This document shows positions 25,285 to 35,143 of a stretch of DNA of 64,000 nucleotides, in pieces (positions within the stretch are counted from its first letter, which is position 1; each line of letters opens with the position of its first letter). The notes beneath the pieces were generated by a model. That model had not been told where the DNA came from, did not search any database, and saw only the letters and a list, made by a program, of their open reading frames with translations. Both the position numbers and the translations under genes were made by a program. The stretch lies in the NCBI RefSeq assembly GCF_024204645.1, contig NZ_CP100351.1:2418001-2482000 (forward strand). Reading direction: 5' to 3'. This DNA is from Desulfomicrobium sp. ZS1. Its GTDB lineage: Bacteria; Desulfobacterota; Desulfovibrionia; Desulfovibrionales; Desulfomicrobiaceae.

Positions 25285-28200
25285 ATGTCCCACTCTGACG
25301 AAGCACGCATCCAGCGTATCGTGCACAATTTTTTGTCTGACAATATTCCCGAGCACATCCGCGACGGAGCCCAATATCTTATTGCCGACGGTGGCATACA
25401 GAAAATCGACATCCGACGGGACGAAGACTCCTGGGATGTGGAAGGGCAGATCCAGGGCGACGATTTCCAGACCTATTCCTCAGAACTGGGCATCAACCTC
25501 GACCAGGGCACCATCAATTCCTACTGCAACTGCCAGGATTCATTTTCCGGCATCTGCCGCCATGTCGCGGCCACGGCCCTGGGGCTCCTCTCCAAGCTCG
25601 ACGTCAAACGCGAAGTGGAGACGCAGCCCATCAAATCCGAATGGAAACAGAGCTTCCGCTATTTCTTTTCCACCGCCCTGGAGCCGGAACCGGGCCATCA
25701 TTATTTCATCTACCGCTTTTTTGCCGAGACCGGGCGGCTGCAGGTCGAATTCTTTCGCGCCCGCCAGAACAAATCCGGCCTGTCCACGGTCCAGAACCCC
25801 GTGACCGTGGAACAAATCATCCGCAACCCGGACTGGTGCGAGATATCACCCGAACTGCCCAAGGTCTGTGAACAGATCGGACAATACCTGGACTATTACG
25901 GACACCGGGTGGAGATCCCGTTTGGCCTCATGACCTGGTTCTTCTGGGCCATCAAGAACGAATACTACCAGCTATGGGAAGAATCCGAGCAGCCCGTGCG
26001 CATCGAAAGCACGCCCATGCGCCTGCAACTGAAGCCCAAATTCACGGACGACGGATTATCCTTCGACATCATGCTCGGCCGCGAGGGCAAGGTGCCCTTC
26101 TCCATCCTGAACCAAAACGTGTCCTTTTACGGCCACCTGCCCCTGTGGGTCTGTCTCAAGCACAGCTTCTACCCGGTGCAGACCGGACTGCGCCCGAGCC
26201 TGATTCAGGAGCTTGTGATCTCGCCCCCGGTCATCCCACATGCGGACATCTCCGAATTCCTGGACCGCGTCTGGACCCAGATTCCGGCTTCGGACCTGCA
26301 CGGCCAGGAGGAATTCCTGGAACGCATGCAGCCCATTTTCGTGCCCGCGAACTACAATCCCAAGCTTTTCCTGAACGAGGAAGGCAGCCTGCTGACGCTC
26401 GAAGTCCAAAACATCTACGAGACCGAACACGGCGACATCTCCCTGCCCGGCCCCAACCAGGACCTGCAGACCGGCAGCTACCAGTTCGAGGGCAAATCCT
26501 TCCTCATCCGCCGCGACCAGGAGGAAGAGGAAGCGCTCTTGACCACCCTCATGGACATGAACTTTCAGCCCAGAAGCAGCGCCATGTGGTTCCTGGAACC
26601 CGAGGAAGCCATCACCTTCCTGCTCGACGCCTATCCCAAGCTGGTCGAGGCCTACCGCGTCTACGGCGAAAAGGATCTGGCCCGCTACAAGGTTCGCCTG
26701 ACCCCGCCCAACGTGGTGGCCACTGTGGAGACGCAGGAAGAGGACAAGTGGTTCAACCTGGAGATAAACGTCGAGTACGACGACATCTCCGTACCCATCG
26801 ACAAGATCTGGAAGGCCTGGACCCAGGGCAAGCGCTATGTGCAATTAAAGGACGGCTCCTACACCAGTTTGCCTGAATCGTGGCTCGAAAAGCTCGGGCA
26901 CAAGCTCATCGCCCTTGGCCTTGATCCGGAAAAGCCACCCAAGAAGCGTTTCGAGAATTTCGAGGCCCCGGTCCTGGACAAGATCCTCGAAGACATCCCC
27001 GAGACCACCTCCGATGGATTCTGGGACACGCTGCGCGACAAGATCAACGATTTCCAAGAGATCAAACAAGTTGAAAAACCAAAGGGCGTGGACGCAACCC
27101 TGCGTCCCTATCAGCTGCAGGGCGTCAGTTACCTCAATTTCCTGCGCGAATACCACTTCGGCGGCATCCTGGCCGACGAGATGGGTCTGGGCAAGACCAT
27201 CCAGACCCTGACCTTTCTGCAATACATGAAGGAGCAGGGTCACACAGGCCCGAACCTCATCATCGTGCCGACCTCGGTATTGCCCAACTGGGAGCGCGAG
27301 GCGCAGAAATTCGTGCCGGACATGAAGCGTCTGGTCATCTATGGCGCGCGGCGAGAAAACCTCTTCAAAAAGATCGAGTCTTCTGAGCTGATCATCACCA
27401 CCTATGCGCTCCTGCGCCGGGATCTGGACGAGCTTCTCAAATTCGAATTCAACGCCGTCATCCTGGACGAAGCCCAAAACATCAAGAACCCGAACACCAT
27501 CACCGCCAGAAGCGTGCGCAAGATGCAGGCCCGCTTCCGGCTCTGCCTGTCGGGCACGCCTATCGAGAACACGCTCCTTGAGCTGTGGTCCCTGTTCGAG
27601 TTCCTCATGCCTGGCTTCCTGGGCTCCCAGGCGTCCTTCCAGAAGGGCTTCGTCAAGCCCATCAAGGACGGCGACGACGACAGTCTCGGGTACCTCAAAG
27701 CCCGGGTCAAACCCTTCATCCTGCGCCGCACCAAGAACGAGGTCGCCAAGGATCTGCCGCCCAAGATCGAAAACATCTACTACTCCGCCCTGCTGGACGA
27801 TCAGCGCGATCTCTACTCGGCCCTGGCCAAGAAACTCAAAGAGCAGGTCCTGCAGGACGTGGACGAGAAGGGCATCGGCCAGAGCCAGATATCCATCCTG
27901 GACGCGCTTTTGAAGCTGCGTCAGATCTGCTGCCACCCGAGGCTTTTGAAGCTCGACATGCCCGGCTTCAACGCCAACCTGTCCTCGGGCAAATTCGAAG
28001 CCTTCAAGGATCTGGTCACCACCATCATCGACGACGGGCACAAGGTGCTGGTCTTCTCGCAGTTTGTGCAGATGCTGCATATCATCCGCAACTGGCTGCA
28101 CATGGTCGAGATCCCCTTCTGCTACCTGGACGGCACATCAAAGGACCGCTTCGAACAGGTCGACAAGTTCAACAACACGCCCGAGATCCCCATCTTCCTG

Positions 28201-28491
28201 ATCTCACTCAAGGCGGGCGGCACAGGCCTGAACCTGACCGCGGCTGATTACGTCATCCACTACGATCCGTGGTGGAACCCGGCCGTGGAAGACCAGGCCA
28301 CCGACCGTACGCACCGCATCGGCCAGACGCGCCAGGTCTTCGCCTACAAGATGATTTGCGAAAACACGGTCGAGGAAAAAATCCTCAAGCTCCAGGAATC
28401 GAAAAAAGGTATCGCCGACTCCATCATCCCCGGTCAGTCGGCCTGGAAGAGCCTGACCCGCTCCGATCTGGAAATGCTCTTCGAAATCTAG
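25285..28491 (+). CDS. SWIM zinc-finger SNF2/Rad54-type helicase
   Basis: A 1068-residue protein. A SWIM zinc finger sits near the N-terminus: Cys81, Cys83, Cys91, His93 in YCNCQDSFSGICRHVAA. A long middle region of about 480 residues resembles the SNF2-associated bacterial domain. The ATPase begins near 600: LRPYQLQGVSYLNFL (Q-motif type), ADEMGLGKTIQTLTF (Walker A), VILDEAQNIKNP (Walker B), CLSGTPIENTLLELWSLFEFLMPG, VFSQFVQMLHII, LISLKAGGTGLNLTAADYVIHYDPWWNPAVEDQATDR and HRIGQTRQVFAYKMI. It probably moves along duplex DNA and remodels protein-DNA complexes; the target is unknown. No methylase or nuclease is adjacent, so an RM or DISARM role is not supported. Confidence 0.93.
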   Translation: MSHSDEARIQRIVHNFLSDNIPEHIRDGAQYLIADGGIQKIDIRRDEDSWDVEGQIQGDDFQTYSSELGINLDQGTINSYCNCQDSFSGICRHVAATALGLLSKLDVKREVETQPIKSEWKQSFRYFFSTALEPEPGHHYFIYRFFAETGRLQVEFFRARQNKSGLSTVQNPVTVEQIIRNPDWCEISPELPKVCEQIGQYLDYYGHRVEIPFGLMTWFFWAIKNEYYQLWEESEQPVRIESTPMRLQLKPKFTDDGLSFDIMLGREGKVPFSILNQNVSFYGHLPLWVCLKHSFYPVQTGLRPSLIQELVISPPVIPHADISEFLDRVWTQIPASDLHGQEEFLERMQPIFVPANYNPKLFLNEEGSLLTLEVQNIYETEHGDISLPGPNQDLQTGSYQFEGKSFLIRRDQEEEEALLTTLMDMNFQPRSSAMWFLEPEEAITFLLDAYPKLVEAYRVYGEKDLARYKVRLTPPNVVATVETQEEDKWFNLEINVEYDDISVPIDKIWKAWTQGKRYVQLKDGSYTSLPESWLEKLGHKLIALGLDPEKPPKKRFENFEAPVLDKILEDIPETTSDGFWDTLRDKINDFQEIKQVEKPKGVDATLRPYQLQGVSYLNFLREYHFGGILADEMGLGKTIQTLTFLQYMKEQGHTGPNLIIVPTSVLPNWEREAQKFVPDMKRLVIYGARRENLFKKIESSELIITTYALLRRDLDELLKFEFNAVILDEAQNIKNPNTITARSVRKMQARFRLCLSGTPIENTLLELWSLFEFLMPGFLGSQASFQKGFVKPIKDGDDDSLGYLKARVKPFILRRTKNEVAKDLPPKIENIYYSALLDDQRDLYSALAKKLKEQVLQDVDEKGIGQSQISILDALLKLRQICCHPRLLKLDMPGFNANLSSGKFEAFKDLVTTIIDDGHKVLVFSQFVQMLHIIRNWLHMVEIPFCYLDGTSKDRFEQVDKFNNTPEIPIFLISLKAGGTGLNLTAADYVIHYDPWWNPAVEDQATDRTHRIGQTRQVFAYKMICENTVEEKILKLQESKKGIADSIIPGQSAWKSLTRSDLEMLFEI

Positions 28492-28547
28492 AAACATCGG
28501 GGGAGAGGCGCTCGGCCTTTCCCCCTTTCTCACCCGGGCAAGGTTTC

Positions 28548-28925
28548 ATGGCCCACCTTCTTGCCGCCAACGCGGTTCTCCTGCTGCACCTCTTGTTCAT
28601 CTGCCTGGTCATGCTCGGCGGCCTCATCGTACTGCGCAAGCCTTGGTTTGCCGTGGTCCATGTTCCGGCGGCGGGCTGGGGCACGCTGGTCGAAGCCTTT
28701 GGCTGGTACTGTCCGCTGACTGATCTGGAGAATGCCCTGCTGCGCCGGGCGGGAGAGGACGGATATGCAGGAGGGTTCGTTGCGCACTATCTGCTGGCCG
28801 TAATTTATCCTGACGGATTGACCCGCGAAACGCAGATAGTGCTGGCGGGTCTGGTCGTGCTGATCAACGCTGTGGTGTACGGATTGGTCTTGAAGAGAAG
28901 ATCGGGGCGCAAGCGGAGGGGATGA
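28548..28925 (+). CDS. DUF2784 family membrane protein
   Basis: A 125-residue protein with three to four hydrophobic helices: VLLLHLLFICLVMLGGLIVL, a middle segment around VVHVPAAGWGTLVEAFGWYCPLT, and IVLAGLVVLINAVVYGLVLK. The WxCPLTxxEN stretch (WYCPLTDLENALLRRAG) is the DUF2784 hallmark. The function is unknown. The ATG at 28548 lies 56 bases past the helicase stop, with no terminator seen between them. Confidence 0.85.
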   Translation: MAHLLAANAVLLLHLLFICLVMLGGLIVLRKPWFAVVHVPAAGWGTLVEAFGWYCPLTDLENALLRRAGEDGYAGGFVAHYLLAVIYPDGLTRETQIVLAGLVVLINAVVYGLVLKRRSGRKRRG

Positions 28926-28931
28926 TGCACG

Positions 28932-29453
28932 TCAGGACAGGACGCGCTGCACCCGCTTGAGTCTCGGCCACCAGTAGGTGTCAAGGGTTGAGAGTATCAC
29001 GCCCCGGCTCGCCGACGCGTGCAAAAATGTTCTTTGCGCCACAAGCACGCCGATATGATCACCGCCCTTGTCCAGAAAATAGACCAGGTCTCCGGGCCGC
29101 ATCTCTTTGGCTTCGACCCGTTGGCCCACCCGAATCTGATCCCGGGAAGTCCGGGGTAGCGTTACGTGAAACGCCTCCCGGAAAATCGCCTGCACCAGCC
29201 CCGAGCAATCCACTCCCTGCCGGTCCGTACCGCCGATTCGATGCCGTACGCCTTTCCATGCCTCAAACTGGGACAACAAAATTTCAGAAACCGACGCGTC
29301 ACGGACAGTGTGCGGAGAAGGCGGGATCACGACAGGTTGAATCACGGTCTTGGGTGCGCAGCCGACCCCCAGAAAAAGCAGACAGACAAAGACCAGGAAG
29401 GAAGACTCAAGGGTCACGGGGCAAAGTAATGCAAGGTCTTTGCGGACAGTCAT
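28932..29453 (-). CDS. NlpC/P60 family lipoprotein peptidase
   Basis: A 173-residue protein with a lipobox FLGVGC (lipid-anchored Cys32) after a hydrophobic stretch. The NlpC/P60 catalytic residues are Cys83 (GVDCSGLVQAIF), His133 (GDHIGVLV) and His145 (FLHASASRG). Such enzymes cut the D-Glu-meso-diaminopimelate or nearby stem-peptide bonds of peptidoglycan. It is the shorter of two neighbouring paralogs (the other starts at 30240), which share VRxRxGGTDxxGVDCSxLVQAIF. It is convergent with the DUF2784 gene, six bases apart. Confidence 0.9.
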   Translation of the reverse strand: MTVRKDLALLCPVTLESSFLVFVCLLFLGVGCAPKTVIQPVVIPPSPHTVRDASVSEILLSQFEAWKGVRHRIGGTDRQGVDCSGLVQAIFREAFHVTLPRTSRDQIRVGQRVEAKEMRPGDLVYFLDKGGDHIGVLVAQRTFLHASASRGVILSTLDTYWWPRLKRVQRVLS

Positions 29454-29477
29454 AGGCTCACGATCCCTGGTATGTTC

Positions 29478-29514
29478 TTGAGCGCGACGGGCAAAACATC
29501 CGTTTTGCGCTCAA
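29478..29514. terminator. Hairpin between the two NlpC/P60 genes
   Basis: TTGAGC (29478-29483) pairs with GCTCAA (29509-29514), and GCAAAAC (29491-29497) with GTTTTGC (29502-29508). The right halves are contiguous while the left half has a seven-base bulge. It may reduce read-through from the longer paralog into the shorter one. No T run is present. Confidence 0.4.
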
Positions 29515-29517
29515 GGC

Positions 29518-30240
29518 TCAGCCGCCGCTGGGGCGAATCACAAGCTGCTCATCGCTATCCAGAATGCGACGGACGCGCTTCAAACGCGGGGTCCAGTATT
29601 TGTCGAACTTGGACAGAGTCACGCCTTTCTTGCGCGAAGCGTGCAAAAATTCGTTCTCGTTCACGGCCACGCCCACATGCCTGCGGCCGCGATCAATGAA
29701 GTACAACAGATCGCCCGGCTGGATTTCGTCACGAGGCACGGCCTCGCCCAATTTGGCCTGTTCCGCGGATGTGCGGGGCAATTCCATTTCAAAGGCGTCC
29801 TTGAAAATGGCCTGCACCAGCGCCGAGCAATCCACGCCGCGATAGTCCGTGCCACCTAAACGATAGCGCACTCCACGCCAATCTTCGTACTGCGCAAGAA
29901 CAATGTCCCCGATGGCGGGAACCGGCTCGATTTCATCGGACGTTGTCAGGGAAGAAAAGTCGGCGGCATATTCCGGGGCCGAGGTGGAGAAATAATCGTT
30001 ATCACGGGAAAAGAGGATTGAATAATCGAATTCGCGATGCCGACCAGGCTCAGCGCCATCATTCTGACGCGCTTCCGATTGGGCAACGGGCTTTTGCGTG
30101 ACAGCCGGGGGACAGAAGGATGAGTCCACGTGCTTGGGCGAACAGCCACCCAGGGTGCAAAAAATAAAGAGAAGGAGCGCAAATCCGGGCAAAGCCAAAA
30201 ACTCATTGCGGGGGCCTTGCCCACCTTGCGGAAAATCCAT
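29518..30240 (-). CDS. NlpC/P60 family lipoprotein peptidase (long paralog)
   Basis: A 240-residue protein; AGGAGGG six bases upstream fixes the ATG at 30240 rather than 30261. The lipobox CTLGGC gives lipid-anchored Cys33. A 75-residue linker rich in Asp/Ser (YSILFSRDNDYFSTSAPEYAAD) precedes the peptidase domain with Cys138 (GVDCSALVQAIF), His188 (RRHVGVAVNENEF) and His200 (FLHASRKKG). The C-terminus YWTPRLKRVRRIL matches that of the short paralog (YWWPRLKRVQRVL), so the two arose by tandem duplication. It is anchored in a membrane facing the periplasm and should remodel peptidoglycan. Confidence 0.9.
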   Translation of the reverse strand: MDFPQGGQGPRNEFLALPGFALLLFIFCTLGGCSPKHVDSSFCPPAVTQKPVAQSEARQNDGAEPGRHREFDYSILFSRDNDYFSTSAPEYAADFSSLTTSDEIEPVPAIGDIVLAQYEDWRGVRYRLGGTDYRGVDCSALVQAIFKDAFEMELPRTSAEQAKLGEAVPRDEIQPGDLLYFIDRGRRHVGVAVNENEFLHASRKKGVTLSKFDKYWTPRLKRVRRILDSDEQLVIRPSGG

Positions 30241-30376
30241 AGCATTCCCTCCTGTGCTCATTTTCAGGGCGTTTCCTACACAAAAAAAAGCCCTACGTCA
30301 AAACGATTGCCGCGAATTCATAACCGCCCACGGTTACCGCCGCTGCGGCATAAAGACCCTTCAAGCGAGACAGTTC

Positions 30377-31537
30377 ATGCATCCATCCACCAGGCTCATC
30401 CATGCCGCAGGCACACAGGCCCCCCACGCTCGAACCATAAGCCCGGCGATTTCCAGAGGGTCGACAGTGCTCTTTGACAGTCACGCCGACTTCATCAAAG
30501 CCGGCCGGGGCGAATACGACGGGATAACATACGGCACCGACCGCCTGCCCCAGCAACGCATCCTCGAAGAAGCGCTGCGCGTGCTGGAAAACGCGGCCCT
30601 GACCCGCGTTTATCCATCGGGAATCAGCGCCATCAGCGAAACCCTTCTGGCCTTTGTCCGGGCCGGAGACGAAATCCTGGTCTGCGACAACGCCTACGGG
30701 CCGACCATCCGGTTCTGCACCGAGGTCCTTGGCAAACTGGGCGTGCAAAGCCGGATCATCCCACCCGACACAGGGGCGGACATCACAGACCACCTGCGCC
30801 CGCAAACCCGCCTGATTTTTCTCGAATCACCGGGTTCTTTAAGTTTTGAAATTCAGGATATTCCGGCCATCACCACGATCGCGCGTCAGCAGGGCATCGT
30901 CACCATCCTGGACAACACCTGGGCCACCCCGCTTTACTTGAACCCCTTTGAACTGGGCGTGGACGTATCCATCCAGTCCGTGACCAAGTATATTTCGGGA
31001 CACTCGGACGTGCTCATGGGCTCAGTTTCGACCAATGAAGCCCACGCCGAAACCCTGGCCAAGGCCTATGCCGGGCGGGAAATCTACGCATCTCCCGAAG
31101 ACTGTCAGCTGACCCTGCGCGGCCTCAAGACCCTGCCCCTGCGCATGAAAGAGCACCAGGCCTCGGCCCTGATCGTGGCCCAGGCGCTAGGCGATCATCC
31201 GCTGATAGAACGGGTGCTGCACCCGGCGCTGCCCTCACACCCGCAGCACGCGCTCTGGAGACGCGATTTCACGGGCTCTTCGGGACTCTTCGCCTTTACC
31301 CTCAAAAAGGAATACCCGGACAGCGCCCTGGGACGTTTTGTGGACAGCCTCGAACTTTTCGGCATCGGCTACAGCTGGGGCGGATTCATGAGCCTCGTGA
31401 CCACGGGCAGGCCCAAACGCAAATTTGCCGGACCGCTGTCCGGAAAAACCCTGGTCCGGCTGAACATCGGCCTGGAGGATCCAGCCGACTTGCTGGCGGA
31501 TCTGAACAAGGGGCTTGCGCACCTGGAAAACAACTGA
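30377..31537 (+). CDS. metC: Cystathionine beta-lyase (Cys/Met metabolism PLP enzyme)
   Basis: A 386-residue fold-type I enzyme. The Schiff-base lysine is Lys204 in SIQSVTKYISGHSDVLMGSV; PLP contacts include YPSGISAISETLLAF and VTILDNTWATPLYLNP. HPSTRLIHAAGTQAPH near the start is typical of the MetC branch, which cleaves cystathionine to homocysteine, pyruvate and ammonia, though gamma-lyases are close relatives. The ATG at 30377 is the first codon of homology; the frame is open to 30098 antisense to the NlpC gene. It is followed by a convergent alanine racemase. Confidence 0.9.
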   Translation: MHPSTRLIHAAGTQAPHARTISPAISRGSTVLFDSHADFIKAGRGEYDGITYGTDRLPQQRILEEALRVLENAALTRVYPSGISAISETLLAFVRAGDEILVCDNAYGPTIRFCTEVLGKLGVQSRIIPPDTGADITDHLRPQTRLIFLESPGSLSFEIQDIPAITTIARQQGIVTILDNTWATPLYLNPFELGVDVSIQSVTKYISGHSDVLMGSVSTNEAHAETLAKAYAGREIYASPEDCQLTLRGLKTLPLRMKEHQASALIVAQALGDHPLIERVLHPALPSHPQHALWRRDFTGSSGLFAFTLKKEYPDSALGRFVDSLELFGIGYSWGGFMSLVTTGRPKRKFAGPLSGKTLVRLNIGLEDPADLLADLNKGLAHLENN

Positions 31538-31567
31538 AACAAAAATCAAAAAAACGCGCCAGCAAAC

Positions 31568-32692
31568 CTAGTCCACGTACTCACGCGGATTCTGACCCAG
31601 CAGACAAAACACCTCGTAGGTGATCGTCCCCCACCACCCGGCGAGCTCTTCGGCAGAAATGGCAGCGGGCCCCGCGCCGCCAAGCAAGAAAATCTCGTCG
31701 CCCGCCGCCGCCTCCGGCACATGGCTTAAATCCACGGCCGTAAGCTGCATGCAGACCCGCCCCAGCACCGGAACCCGCCTGCCATGGATGAGCATCCGCG
31801 CCTTGGCCGAGAGCCCGCGCGAATAGTTGTCCGCATAACCAACAGCGACGATGCCGATACGCATTTCGGCAGGAGCGGTGAACGTTCGCCCGTAGCTTAC
31901 GCTCTGACCGGCCGGTATGGTCCGGATCTGCACCAGCCTGCTCGAAACCTGCATGGCCGCTTGCAACCCATGCCCCTTTGCCTCCCAAGGCGTGCCATGG
32001 AAGGGATTTGCGCCGTAAAGGGCAATACCCGGACGCTGCAGGTCGTGATGCAGCGCGGGGTGCCCGAAGATGGCGCCGGAGTTGGCCAGGCTGGCCCGCA
32101 CATCCAGCCCCCGGGCATGGAGCGTCTCCAGGATGCGCGCGAATCGCCCACCCTGTTCCTGCGCATATTCGGCCTGCCCCGGATCGTCGGCCGTGGCCAA
32201 ATGGGAACAGGCCATGGTCGCCCGGACATGCTCAAGTCCGTCAAGGGTGTCCGCCACGCCGGCGGCCTCGTCCACTGTAAAGCCCAAACGGGCCATGCCC
32301 GTATCGAACTTGAGCGCAACCCGGACCGTTGTCCCGGCAAGCCTTGCGGCCTCTTCCAGGAGCAGCAGCTGTTCGGTGCTGCCGACAAAAGCGACAATAT
32401 CGCGCTCGCACACGCACGCATAATCGGCCGCATCCAGAGGACCGAGCAGGGAAATGACCTCGGCCTGCGGCACGGTGTCCTTCAAGACGGCGGCTTCACC
32501 GACTGTTCCTGCGGCCATGGTTCGGGCCCCGGCCGCAAAAAGGGCCACGGCCGCTTCGGGCAGCCCATGCCCATAGGCATCGGACTTGATGACCGGCGCC
32601 GGGTTCGTGGCCAGGGTGCGGATCAACCTGTAATTATCGACCAACGCTTTTAAGCGAATGCGCGTACGCACATGATTGTACCAGATGCTCAT
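31568..32692 (-). CDS. alr: Alanine racemase
   Basis: A 374-residue enzyme from the ATG at 32692 after AAGGAGC. The PLP lysine is Lys36 in VIKSDAYGHGL (the family has VKANAYGHG; SDA is a mild variant). The catalytic tyrosine lies in QSVSYGRTFTAP and the second half has VGYADNYSRGLSAKARMLIHGRRVPVLGRVCMQLTAVDLS. It interconverts L- and D-alanine for peptidoglycan synthesis in the cytoplasm. It lies 26 bases downstream of htrA in the same direction and is probably cotranscribed. Confidence 0.95.
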   Translation of the reverse strand: MSIWYNHVRTRIRLKALVDNYRLIRTLATNPAPVIKSDAYGHGLPEAAVALFAAGARTMAAGTVGEAAVLKDTVPQAEVISLLGPLDAADYACVCERDIVAFVGSTEQLLLLEEAARLAGTTVRVALKFDTGMARLGFTVDEAAGVADTLDGLEHVRATMACSHLATADDPGQAEYAQEQGGRFARILETLHARGLDVRASLANSGAIFGHPALHHDLQRPGIALYGANPFHGTPWEAKGHGLQAAMQVSSRLVQIRTIPAGQSVSYGRTFTAPAEMRIGIVAVGYADNYSRGLSAKARMLIHGRRVPVLGRVCMQLTAVDLSHVPEAAAGDEIFLLGGAGPAAISAEELAGWWGTITYEVFCLLGQNPREYVD

Positions 32693-32718
32693 GAAATGCT
32701 CCTTGAATGATCCTGTTT

Positions 32719-34053
<1,335 letters not shown>

Positions 34054-34144
34054 GACAAAGTCTCCTTGAAAACCAGGACAACTGACGCAAGCGGCTCTCA
34101 ATACAAGGGCTTTTCCCGATTTTTTGAGTCACTCGCCATAACAA

Positions 34145-34603
34145 TCATTCATCCATGGAAATGGGAATATTCCTGTTCACCGAGCGACGGGCGCACTTGG
34201 GTACCCGCACCTGCAAGAGGCCCAATTTCATGCTGGCCACAACGGCCTGATCATCGATGTCCTCCGGCAGCTCGAAGCGACGGGAAAAGCAGCCATACGA
34301 CCGCTCCATGACTTGAAAGGCCGCGCCCTCGATATTCAGGGGCGGCTGGCGTTCACCAAAAACGGCCAGCTCATTGCCATGCACCTCAAGCCGAACGTCG
34401 TCACGCTCAAGCCCCGGCAACTCCACCAGGATAAAAAAAGCATCCTCGACCTCGATCACATCGGCGACAGGCCTGAATCTGGCCAGCCTGCGTCCGTTCT
34501 CGGCAAAAGGTGATGAGCAGGCAGAATCCTCGACCAGACGCTGCATGTCTTCTTTCAAATCTTCCATCTCAAGCCAGGAATTCCAGGGAAAAAGCTTTGC
34601 CAT
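34145..34603 (-). CDS. Small heat-shock protein (Hsp20/alpha-crystallin)
   Basis: A 152-residue protein with the alpha-crystallin domain at about 45-140: PVADVIEVEDAFFILVELPGLERDDVRLEVHGNELAVFGERQP, then FSRRFELPEDIDDQAVVASMKLGLLQVRVPK. The usual C-terminal IxI motif is replaced by NRNIPIS. It is an ATP-independent holdase in the cytoplasm. It lies 91 bases upstream of htrA on the same strand, giving a small stress cluster. No heat-shock promoter or ROSE-type element was recognised. Confidence 0.92.
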   Translation of the reverse strand: MAKLFPWNSWLEMEDLKEDMQRLVEDSACSSPFAENGRRLARFRPVADVIEVEDAFFILVELPGLERDDVRLEVHGNELAVFGERQPPLNIEGAAFQVMERSYGCFSRRFELPEDIDDQAVVASMKLGLLQVRVPKCARRSVNRNIPISMDE

Positions 34604-34672
34604 AAATCACCAGGGTTCACGTCGTTTGAAGCTTGAAACCACCAAACCGTCCGCGAAATTCGGGGACGGAGT

Positions 34673-35143
34673 TCAAATGAAAAACAATGCGCCCAAAACC
34701 AGAAGCGCAAGAACTACAAACACGATCCACATTTTGCTCTTTTCCTCGTCCACGAACATCGCGCTGCCAATTTGCGAACTGCGGATGTTTTCGCTCTGGG
34801 CCTGGGCAAGGCGGCGCATCTCCTCCGCCTCGGCTTCGGCCTGCCTATCATGGCCCAGCCCCTTGCGTCGCACCTCCTCCATGGCCAGGGCGTAGACAAC
34901 GCCGCATTTGGGACATTCGAAGGGCGTCGCGAAATCATCGTCGCCAGCCTGTCTTTCGTACTGGCACTTGGGGCATTTTTCCAACCGCAACTTGAGACTC
35001 GCAGGCATGACCACGGGCTCGTCCGCCAGAGGGGTTCCGGGCGCATCGGTATCATCGACGGAACCGGGAACGCTTGGTGCCTGGGCAGGGCCGTCAGGGG
35101 CGGCGACTTCTTTTTTTTCAGAGCTGTTTTCCATTTTCATCAC
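34673..35143 (-). CDS. Zinc-ribbon protein with a C-terminal membrane anchor
   Basis: A 156-residue protein. Its ATG overlaps the TGA of the PilB-like gene (ATGA), so the two are coupled. An acidic, proline-rich leader is followed by a zinc ribbon (KCPKCQY and FECPKCGVVYALAMEEV), a charged coiled coil (RQAEAEAEEMRRLAQAQSEN) and a single membrane helix at the very end (MWIVFVVLALLVLGALFFI). The zinc ribbon should be cytoplasmic. I do not recognise a named family; coupling to the ATPase suggests it works with that secretion or pilus complex. Confidence 0.75.
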   Translation of the reverse strand: MMKMENSSEKKEVAAPDGPAQAPSVPGSVDDTDAPGTPLADEPVVMPASLKLRLEKCPKCQYERQAGDDDFATPFECPKCGVVYALAMEEVRRKGLGHDRQAEAEAEEMRRLAQAQSENIRSSQIGSAMFVDEEKSKMWIVFVVLALLVLGALFFI

